Assembly: GCA_034437695.1 (NCBI GenBank)
Contig: DAOTTJ010000176.1
Location: forward strand, 1-20,968
Origin: Paraktedonobacter sp034437695
GTDB lineage: Bacteria; Chloroflexota; Ktedonobacteria; Ktedonobacterales; Ktedonobacteraceae
Length of the DNA: 20,968 bases
Reading direction: 5' to 3'
The notes under the pieces were generated by a model. That model saw only the letters and a list, made by a program, of their open reading frames with translations, had not been told where the DNA came from and ran no database searches. Shown here piece after piece: positions 1-6,010 of this stretch. The stretch's first letter is position 1. Each line of letters starts with the position of its first letter. The position numbers were made by a program, and so were the translations under genes.

Positions 1-98
1 GTCTATAGTATAAGAGATAAAATACGAGTTGTCAAGACCAGAGGAGGAAATGTCAAGGCTATTGAATGCTCGACGTATGGCTTCTCCCTCTGAACAAC

Positions 99-150
99 GG
101 ATCGGGTTGCGAGCGTGGAGGCCGCGGCCTCCACGCTCGCAACCCGATCC
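99..150. repeat. 52-bp perfect palindrome without a loop
   Basis: The left arm 99-124 begins GGATCGGGTTGCGAGCG and ends GGAGGCCG. The right arm 125-150 is its exact reverse complement, with no spacer between the arms. In RNA the central bases would form the loop of a very stable hairpin; in DNA it could extrude a cruciform. There is no T run on either side, so a simple intrinsic terminator is possible but not typical. Confidence 0.9.
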
Positions 151-173
151 CAAACCCCTGGGGTGGGGGGGGT

Positions 174-193
174 CGCAAGCCAGAAGGCTTGCG
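174..193. repeat. 8-bp hairpin with AGAA loop
   Basis: CGCAAGCC (174-181) pairs with GGCTTGCG (186-193) around the tetraloop AGAA. It lies directly after a G-rich run and may be part of a transcription end or a structured RNA. No gene is assigned to it. Confidence 0.6.
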
Positions 194-268
194 GAGAAAT
201 AAATAGCCCTGGGGACATGTGTGATGCTTTGCCAGATGACATTTTCATGCTCTGTGGGGAAGATAAGT

Positions 269-299
269 GAGGAGCCTGGGGTCGCGTTCCAGGCTCCTC
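269..299. terminator. Hairpin, possible terminator of the 99-residue gene
   Basis: GAGGAGCCTGG (269-279) pairs perfectly with CCAGGCTCCTC (289-299) around a 9-nt loop. It lies 58 bp beyond the stop of the minus-strand small gene at 357. Neither flank has a good T run, so Rho-independent termination is only a guess. Confidence 0.4.
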
Positions 300-356
300 G
301 CTTGTACGTTTCACAAGCTATAAGCAAGCCCTGAGGATAGGCTTCAGCGGTGGATC

Positions 357-653
357 TCAGTGACCAGTGATACGTTTGTTGGAGGGCCTGCCTGATTCCT
401 GGGCCAGGGTCACCGAGCCAGGATAGGTATCTCTCATTTGAAATTGAAAGCCATAAGGTGAAGGTTCTAAACGTTCGAGGTTGTTGAGCGTCTGCCCCCG
501 TTGTTCAAGCCAGCGCTGAACTTCGGCACGCGCTTCATGCTCCGAGGTCGCATACAGCATTTTCAAACGAACTGGCCGCAGCGTTGCAGGTGCTTCTTCT
601 TCCGCTATATACCACGCCAGCCACAGGGTTACGTTACGGATTATCTCCTTCAT
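357..653 (-). CDS. Small hypothetical protein
   Basis: I do not recognise this protein. It is about 98 residues long with an N-terminal WLAWYIAEEE segment. The central part (PVRLKMLYATSEHEARAEV) is helical and charged and is followed by an aromatic, proline-containing stretch (PSPYGFQFQMRDTYPG). It has no signal peptide, membrane segment or cysteine. The ATG at 651-653 is preceded by AAGGGG at about 6 nt, a better start than the adjacent GTG at 654-656. The gene is divergent from the SDR at 933, and the 280 bp between them carry a symmetric dyad. The compact fold-like composition and a good ribosome site argue that it is real, but a role cannot be assigned. Confidence 0.55.
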   Translation of the reverse strand: MKEIIRNVTLWLAWYIAEEEAPATLRPVRLKMLYATSEHEARAEVQRWLEQRGQTLNNLERLEPSPYGFQFQMRDTYPGSVTLAQESGRPSNKRITGH

Positions 654-738
654 CACTCTCCCCTTTCCATCTCCATCAGAATAAAGACCAGAAGACTCGA
701 TAAGACATCCATCAAATTATGGTGTTTTTCACTCACAC

Positions 739-780
739 AAAATGTATCACGTATACCTTGTATATGTATACGTTCATTTT
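739..780. promoter_or_regulatory. Nested dyad in a divergent promoter region, candidate operator
   Basis: CGTATAC (750-756) and GTATACG (766-772) are perfect inverted repeats around CTTGTATAT. They are flanked by a second pair, AAAATG (739-744) and CATTTT (775-780). The dyad lies between the divergent small gene (start 653) and the SDR (start 933). Its AT-rich, two-fold symmetric form is typical of a dimeric repressor site. I could not identify a clear -35/-10 pair next to it. The rest of 657-932 shows nothing else. Confidence 0.4.
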
Positions 781-932
781 GAGTAGATTTTGGAGTGCTT
801 AAACAAATCCAATGGATAGACCAGTTTTAGCTCTGGCTACGTTTCTCTAAAGAAAGACTCGTCTTGGCTACTACGACGGCTGGCTCACGAGCAGCAGACG
901 CGTAGTCAGGCAAAGCAGAAAAGGAACAGAGA

Positions 933-1997
933 TTGAAAGTGCTGGTCACCGGGGCAAGCGGTTTTCTTGGAAGCCATCTTGTCGAGATGCTGCTTGAACG
1001 AGGCGACGAGGTTCGCGCCCTGCTTTTGCCGGTCGAGCTACCCGATTTTGCTCGTCGCTGGCCCGCCGTCGAGTCGATCGCGGGCGATCTGCGCGAGGAA
1101 TCAAGCTTACAACAAGCTGTACATGGCGTGCAACGCGTCTATCATCTGGCAGCACGGACCGGACCCTGGGGACCAGAGGCGCTCTACCAGGAGGTCAATG
1201 TGCTTGGACTGGCAAGGCTGGTTGAGGCGGCGCTAGCGGCTGGCGTTGAAGGTTTTGTCCATACCAGTTCAATCACTGTCTATGGCCATTTTCTGCACGG
1301 GCTGGTCGATGAAACTCAGCCCTTTCACGCGGAGGACAATCCCTATAGCCGCAGCAAGATCGCAGGCGAACAACTCCTGGCCCGCCTGGTTAGCGAACGC
1401 CAGGCACCTGTGAGCATTGTCCGCCCCGGCTGGATCTATGGACCCGGCGATGTGGCGAGTTTCGCCCGCTTCGCGGCCCTGATCGAGGCCGGCAGAGGCT
1501 TTCTGCTCGGCTCTGGTCAGAATATTCTCCCACTGGTCTATGTACGCGATGTCGCGCAGGGACTGCTCAAAGCCGGCGAGGCTGCAAACCAATCTCCCGG
1601 TCGTGCCTACACTCTAGTCAATGATCAGCGCGTCACTCAGGCCGCTTATTTTAACGCGATAGCCGCCTGCCTCAACGTCGCACCCGTTGAGCGCCATGTT
1701 CCGTTCTGGCCACTCTATGCCGCTGGCCGCACTGCGGAGATCATGCTGCACTGGCGCAAAACTACGCCTCCACCGCTCACTACTTATGGCATTACGCTGG
1801 CCGGCAACAATCAGGTTTTCTCCTGCGCCCGCGCACGCCAGGAACTCGGCTACGAGCCGCACTCTGATCTGCTGAACGGAGTCGCAGCAAGCGTACGCTG
1901 GTACCAGACCAACAAGGATGCTCGCGCCACCCGACCTCACGTCTCGTCCACAACTCCCAGCGCCGCCAGTCAGTCGCCAGGTGTGGCAGACTGCTGA
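933..1997 (+). CDS. NAD(P)-dependent epimerase/dehydratase, extended SDR family
   Basis: This is a Rossmann-fold oxidoreductase of the extended SDR (3-beta-HSD/dihydroflavonol reductase-like) group. The cofactor motif TGASGFLG is at residues 6-13, and LAARTG around residue 72-77 is the usual strand-4 motif. The active site is TSS at 111-113 with YSRSK at 138-142 (Tyr138, Lys142), followed by the family's RPGWIYGPGD. Such proteins act on nucleotide sugars, sterols or polyketide-like ketones in the cytoplasm; the substrate cannot be told here. The start is TTG (933-935), with AAAAGG about 10 nt upstream. At 354 residues it has a normal length plus a low-complexity Ser/Pro/Thr tail of about 25 residues. 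That tail overlaps the 3' end of the convergent glycosyltransferase by 28 bp. Confidence 0.88.
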   Translation: MKVLVTGASGFLGSHLVEMLLERGDEVRALLLPVELPDFARRWPAVESIAGDLREESSLQQAVHGVQRVYHLAARTGPWGPEALYQEVNVLGLARLVEAALAAGVEGFVHTSSITVYGHFLHGLVDETQPFHAEDNPYSRSKIAGEQLLARLVSERQAPVSIVRPGWIYGPGDVASFARFAALIEAGRGFLLGSGQNILPLVYVRDVAQGLLKAGEAANQSPGRAYTLVNDQRVTQAAYFNAIAACLNVAPVERHVPFWPLYAAGRTAEIMLHWRKTTPPPLTTYGITLAGNNQVFSCARARQELGYEPHSDLLNGVAASVRWYQTNKDARATRPHVSSTTPSAASQSPGVADC

Positions 1998-3400
1998 TCA
2001 GACCTGCGCCGGTTTAACTGCCACCAGTTAAAGAGCAAACCCAGGGTGAGCAAGAGCAGCAAAAGATCGCGCAGGGTCACCAGTTCGATAAAACCTGGAA
2101 GAGAAGGCACAAGACGACCATCCTTCACCAGCTCATAAAAGTAGGGGTAGATGCCGGTTGTCATTAGCGAGATGGCTCCCCACAGCAACAACCAGAGTCG
2201 ACTAAACGCGCCGCTATAGGCCAGCAAAGGGATCAACCAGATAAGATATTGCGGACTAAATACCTTGCCTGTCACCACAAAAATCAGCAGTAGCACGATA
2301 TACATCTGGACCACATCAAGCTTGCCTCGCCACTGCCAAAGTATCGCCACCGCATAGCCAAGCACAAAACACACCTCTGAAAGGAGCGCAACCTTACCGT
2401 CCAGGTCGCTGACCACATTGATCGAGCCAAAACTGTAGACCACGCTGGCCGGGTGACCAAGCAGCGTCCCAAGCCAGACCAGCACACTGCCGGTCGCTTC
2501 AATCTGAACCGGGCGCGTAGCGAAGTAACTCAACTGACTGACCACCGCACCCTGAAAATTACACAGCGCAAAAAGTCCACTGACCACCAGAGCAACGCTC
2601 AGAAAGAGCAGCGCATTTGTCCAACGCCACCCACCACATCCGCGCAGCGTACGCCAGAGTTCGACGGGCAAGCTGCGCAACGTCAGAGAGGCAGCCGGAC
2701 GGTACAGGCGCTCGGCTACACTCTGTTCAGCCAGAAAGAGCGCCGGCAATAAGAGTAGCGGATAGATTTTTAAGAGAAAGCCAAAACACAAAGCCAGATA
2801 AGCCAGCGTCCAGCGCCGACGCTCGGCGGCAATCAGCGAAAGCAGGGTCAGACCAGCCGGAAGCAGATCAAAACGTCCCTCAGCAGTCGCCCATGCCCCC
2901 AGAAGCAGGTAGAAGGCGCACGCCAGAGCAGCTCGGCGCGAAGCGAAACGCAGCAACAGCCAGTAGATGCCAACCGCCGCCAGGGCCATGCAGAGCGCAA
3001 AAGCAACCTGATAATAGGCCACAGGCACCAGTAACGGCAGAGAGAAAAGACTCAGCGTCAGGAGCGGATATTCAAAAGGCACAACCTGGAAAGCCGCAAA
3101 GGTCCCGGAAGAGACGCCAAACTGCGTAAGAAATGCGCACTGAATGCCCGGCACAAGATGTATCCCCTGACTCCCCCGCCAGAAAGCCAGCGCGTAACAT
3201 TGATAGCGAGCAGCATCGGTATGAAACTGGAAAAGTTGCCAGGACGCGCCGCAAAAAAGCAGTCCCACAGTCACCAGGATAGGCAGATATACCCACAAGG
3301 CGTGCGCAAGGCGCAAACGCCTTCCCATACGCTGCGGGTTCCTGGCCAGGAACAGAGCTGACTGCTTATGGTCTTCAGAAGTAGCCGGGTCCTGTAACAT
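1970..3400 (-). CDS. Polytopic membrane glycosyltransferase, GT87/DUF2029-like
   Basis: The protein has 476 residues and about ten hydrophobic segments, the first at residues 35-52. Features of the GT-C, DUF2029/GT87 mannosyltransferase-like family are visible. An acidic residue lies just outside the first helix (HTD, Asp62), followed by FEYPLLT near 109-115, GRFDLLPAG at 175-183 and LLKIYPLLLLPALF near 209-222. Known relatives transfer sugar from a polyprenyl-phosphate donor on the outer face of the membrane to glycolipids; the acceptor here is unknown. The start ATG (3398-3400) has GAGAGG about 11 nt upstream. The gene is divergent from the peroxiredoxin and convergent with the SDR, with overlapping 3' ends. 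No operon partner is apparent. Confidence 0.78.
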   Translation of the reverse strand: MLQDPATSEDHKQSALFLARNPQRMGRRLRLAHALWVYLPILVTVGLLFCGASWQLFQFHTDAARYQCYALAFWRGSQGIHLVPGIQCAFLTQFGVSSGTFAAFQVVPFEYPLLTLSLFSLPLLVPVAYYQVAFALCMALAAVGIYWLLLRFASRRAALACAFYLLLGAWATAEGRFDLLPAGLTLLSLIAAERRRWTLAYLALCFGFLLKIYPLLLLPALFLAEQSVAERLYRPAASLTLRSLPVELWRTLRGCGGWRWTNALLFLSVALVVSGLFALCNFQGAVVSQLSYFATRPVQIEATGSVLVWLGTLLGHPASVVYSFGSINVVSDLDGKVALLSEVCFVLGYAVAILWQWRGKLDVVQMYIVLLLIFVVTGKVFSPQYLIWLIPLLAYSGAFSRLWLLLWGAISLMTTGIYPYFYELVKDGRLVPSLPGFIELVTLRDLLLLLLTLGLLFNWWQLNRRRSDQQSATPGD

Positions 3401-3436
3401 ATTTTAACGCAACCTCTCGATATACAGCATTTTTAT

Positions 3437-3466
3437 TTGACACAATCTTTGCCAGAATGTTAGAAT
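3437..3466 (+). promoter_or_regulatory. Sigma-70-type promoter of the peroxiredoxin gene
   Basis: TTGACA (3437-3442, full consensus -35) and TAGAAT (3461-3466, 5/6 of the -10) are separated by 18 bp. Transcription would start near 3473, leaving a leader of about 130 nt before the ATG at 3606. Confidence 0.7.
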
Positions 3467-3605
3467 CGCGCAGAACGAGTTTTGTCGTGATATATACAAT
3501 CAGACTTCAAGCCTGAGCGTCCATGTGCTAGACGATCTATTTTCTCTGGCAGTCACGCCAGGTTTCATTACACAAAAGTATGTACGCAGGAAGGACAATA
3601 GAACA

Positions 3606-4082
3606 ATGCCACGTAATACAAGCCAAACACTTAAAGTAGGCGACGTTGCTCCCGATTTCACGCTGAAAACAGCCAACCGCGAAGATTGGCGGCTCAGCGA
3701 CTTCCGCGGTCGCAAAAATGTGGTTCTGGCCTTCGTTCCCTTTGCATTCAGTAGTGTCTGTTCCGCTCAATTGCCCTCGTATGAAGCAGAACTTGAGCGC
3801 TTCCGCGATCTGGATAGCGAGGTCGTCAGCGTCAGCATGGACAGCGTCCACGCCCTGACTGCCTGGGCGAAATCAATGAATACCTCTTTTTCACTCCTTT
3901 CGGATTTTTATCCACAGGGCCAGATCGTCGATCTCTATGGAGTACGCCACGCAGCAGGTATGCCCGAACGTGCTCTGTTTGGCATCGATAAAGAGGGCAT
4001 CATCAGGTATATCGAGATCCAGGATGCTCCAGGCAATATGCCCGATAATGAGAACCTCTTTGAGGCTCTTCGTAAGTTTTAA
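3606..4082 (+). CDS. AhpE-like 1-Cys peroxiredoxin
   Basis: This is a cytoplasmic thiol peroxidase of the AhpC/TSA superfamily that reduces H2O2 and organic hydroperoxides. From MPRNTS it has 158 residues. KVGDVAPDFTL opens the thioredoxin-like fold and the peroxidatic motif PFAFSSVC gives Pro45, Ser49 (in the Thr/Ser position) and Cys52. An Arg (PERALFGID, Arg122) completes the active site. Cys52 is the only cysteine, so a resolving thiol must come from another molecule, as in AhpE. The frame is open upstream to 3525, but the ATG at 3606 is chosen because AGGAAGGA (3588-3595) lies 10 nt before it and KVGDVAPDF is normally near the N-terminus. It is preceded by a strong promoter and followed by a palindrome shared with the convergent GH5 gene. 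Confidence 0.9.
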   Translation: MPRNTSQTLKVGDVAPDFTLKTANREDWRLSDFRGRKNVVLAFVPFAFSSVCSAQLPSYEAELERFRDLDSEVVSVSMDSVHALTAWAKSMNTSFSLLSDFYPQGQIVDLYGVRHAAGMPERALFGIDKEGIIRYIEIQDAPGNMPDNENLFEALRKF

Positions 4083-4109
4083 AGCCTGATTTTTAACGTT
4101 TCAGATGCA

Positions 4110-4149
4110 CAAGGTGTTTTTCAGGCGCATGCGCCTGAAAAACACCTTG
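4110..4149. terminator. 40-bp perfect palindrome between convergent genes, likely bidirectional terminator
   Basis: The left arm CAAGGTGTTTTTCAGGCGCA (4110-4129) is followed directly by its exact reverse complement (4130-4149). It lies 28 bp after the peroxiredoxin stop and 58 bp from the GH5 stop, the right place for termination from both sides. The T and A runs sit inside the stem rather than after it. The core TTCAGGCG/CGCCTGAA recurs in the terminator at 11277-11330. Confidence 0.6.
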
Positions 4150-4206
4150 CCACATCTTTCCTCTTTGGAGAAGTACTTTCGCCCTATAAATAGGACAAAG
4201 TCCCCG

Positions 4207-5697
4207 CTAGCATGGATACGCTCTGTTCCCCTGTGGAAGGCTTGCGCCGTTAAAGAGGAAGGCAGCCGCCACAGATGAACCACCACCGGCCGACGTTCCC
4301 TGGAAAGTCAGTTCAAGGCTCTGCCCACCAGCGAGGTCAGCGTCAGCGGCAGTATTGGTAATGGTTATCATAGTACCGTTCTGCGTATAGTTCCCATTCG
4401 GTATCTTCGTAATCTTCGCGGCTCCCGTAAAGGTAAATTGCACTTTCCACCCACTATAGCTGGTCGTGCTTGCGTTCGCGATAGTTATCCCACCTGTAAA
4501 TGTACTCTGGTGATGCAGACACTTAAAGGTAATCATGACACTCGGAGTCGTCACAGGTAGCTGGGTAATTGGGTCAGGACGCAGCGCCAGTGATTTCAAG
4601 TGACGCCTGAAGCCATCGCCATAGGCCGTAGCTGCACCGCTGTAGTTATTGATCAGCGCGGGAAACTGACGGCAATCGTAGGTGTCCCAGGCCCAGGCCA
4701 GGTAGCCAATATTTTGCTGATCCAGCCACTTCATTGCCGTAGTGATAAAGCCACCGGCACAATCGTTCTCACCTATCTCATCGGCAATCACCGGAACTTT
4801 GGCGGCCACTGCGCCGATGCCCGAAGCCCAGCAGCCCGGCGTATTACACGCGTCGAAATTATAGATATGGGCCGAAGCGAGCAGGTTATGGGCCGCATCG
4901 GTCGGCTCGTACTGAAGCCATTGCGACAGATCATTGGCATAGGCCAACCCACCGAGCAAGATAGGATTGGTCGCCCCGGTTGCCCGCACACTATTCACCA
5001 GCGTCTGCATACCCGCCACGGCAAAACCGACATCGGTGCAGGGCCTCGCATAGGCCGCAGTACTGCCATTTTTCCAGCAAGCCCAACTGGTGGTATATGG
5101 CTCGTTGTAGAGATCGAAGATAACCGACGAGGTACCCTTGAAGGTGTTTGCAACCGAGGTCCAGAATGCTGGCGCGTGATCGCGGTCAGGCATCGGTTGC
5201 TCACCCTTAGCTTGCTGGGTAGCAGCACTGTTCCAGTGCAGATCAAGAATAACAGCTAGGTTGCGTGCAGTCAAAGCGTTAACAAAATCGCTGACCGAGC
5301 GGCGATACCAGGCCGCGCTATAGCTAGCCGCTGGATAGCCATTAATGCCCAGCCAGCAGTCTTCATTGAGCGGGAGACGAACCGAGGTAATATCCCAGCT
5401 CAACATACTGTTTATCGCCGTGCTATCGGTCGGTCCATCAAATACTTTGACGTTCTTGGGCGTGTCGCACTCATACTCGGCCCCAGAACGATCCACCCCG
5501 ACCGGACGAAACACGTTGCCATTGGCGTTGACCAACTGGTTGCCCGAGACGTGCAAACCTTCAACAGGAGTCACAGCTCCGGCCGAGGCGGTCTTGATGA
5601 CTATGCCCGCCACACCTACCACACCAGCCATAACAAGTACTAAAAGCAATATAAATAAAAAAGGCGGTCCATGACGTTTATGGCGCTTCCTTCGCAT
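4207..5697 (-). CDS. Secreted GH5 endoglucanase-like hydrolase with C-terminal CBM2-like domain
   Basis: This is a retaining glycoside hydrolase of family 5 that probably cleaves cellulose or a related beta-1,4-glucan outside the cell. Residues 1-11 are basic, 12-33 form a signal peptide or anchor, and ASAG near 37-40 is a possible cleavage site. The catalytic domain (about 45-370) shows RLPLNEDCW, LDLHW (151-155) and YNEP (197-200, acid/base Glu199). It continues with HIYNFD (277-282) and IADEIGEND with nucleophile Glu307. A short Pro/Thr linker leads to a CBM2-like domain (388-496). That domain has the structural Trp417 and the N/C-terminal Cys393/Cys496 pair, but Pro or small residues replace the family's surface tryptophans. 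AAAGGA lies about 9 nt before the ATG. It is a single gene, divergent from the helicase. Confidence 0.87.
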   Translation of the reverse strand: MRRKRHKRHGPPFLFILLLVLVMAGVVGVAGIVIKTASAGAVTPVEGLHVSGNQLVNANGNVFRPVGVDRSGAEYECDTPKNVKVFDGPTDSTAINSMLSWDITSVRLPLNEDCWLGINGYPAASYSAAWYRRSVSDFVNALTARNLAVILDLHWNSAATQQAKGEQPMPDRDHAPAFWTSVANTFKGTSSVIFDLYNEPYTTSWACWKNGSTAAYARPCTDVGFAVAGMQTLVNSVRATGATNPILLGGLAYANDLSQWLQYEPTDAAHNLLASAHIYNFDACNTPGCWASGIGAVAAKVPVIADEIGENDCAGGFITTAMKWLDQQNIGYLAWAWDTYDCRQFPALINNYSGAATAYGDGFRRHLKSLALRPDPITQLPVTTPSVMITFKCLHHQSTFTGGITIANASTTSYSGWKVQFTFTGAAKITKIPNGNYTQNGTMITITNTAADADLAGGQSLELTFQGTSAGGGSSVAAAFLFNGASLPQGNRAYPC

Positions 5698-6010
5698 ACG
5701 AAATTTCCTTTCTGCTCAAATAGCAGATCGAATCGCGCTCCAGGGTCACAGTTCCCAATTCACTCACTCACCCGGAGACGCAGAGCAGTGGCGCGAGGAT
5801 CGGCAGGTCCTCTACCTACTACACGCAACCAGCAAGCAGAACAGACACTCACCAGGCGGTTACTCACAACCAATTTCCTAGCTTTATACTAGTTAACGGT
5901 AATTTCCCTCTTTTTTGGCATCTATATGTGCTCCAACTTGAATAATATATGCACGTGAACTAATATAGAGAGTACGCCTGGTTCTATATAAAAGAGAGGA
6001 AGATACCACC
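5698..6010. other. Divergent intergenic region between GH5 and helicase genes
   Basis: This 313-bp region has no credible gene. In particular there is no small antitoxin-like frame before the toxin-fold helicase. The helicase promoter is at 5938-5966. On the minus side, TATAAA (minus-strand reading at about 5883-5888) could be a -10 for the GH5 gene, but no -35 accompanies it. The part from 5698 to 5880 shows no repeats. Confidence 0.5.
5938..5966 (+). promoter_or_regulatory. Sigma-70-type promoter of the helicase gene
   Basis: TTGAAT (5938-5943, 4/6) and TAATAT (5961-5966, 4/6) are separated by exactly 17 bp in an AT-rich stretch. Transcription would begin near 5973, about 38 nt before the ATG. 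The ribosome site AGAGAGGA (5993-6000) follows. Confidence 0.5.

Larger units (their letters stand above)
1..356. other. Non-coding stretch rich in inverted repeats
   Basis: No convincing gene is seen here. The stretch holds three separate dyads: a 52-bp perfect palindrome (99-150), a tetraloop hairpin (174-193) and an 11-bp hairpin (269-299). A G run lies at 160-172. A minus-strand reading frame covers most of it but runs straight through the palindrome and has low-complexity, non-protein-like composition. The stretch probably holds the 3' end of the small gene that stops at 357, plus the transcription end of whatever lies to the left. Confidence 0.6.

Noticed and set aside
3..314. Minus-strand open frame of 103 residues
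   Set aside because: It runs through the 52-bp palindrome and two hairpins, has low-complexity composition and no recognisable fold.
3525..3605. N-terminal extension of the peroxiredoxin
   Set aside because: The ribosome site and family length support the ATG at 3606; the extra residues are not peroxiredoxin-like.
4600..5259. Plus-strand open frame of 219 residues
   Set aside because: Antisense to the GH5 catalytic domain with both catalytic Glu in the other frame; no ribosome site or motif.
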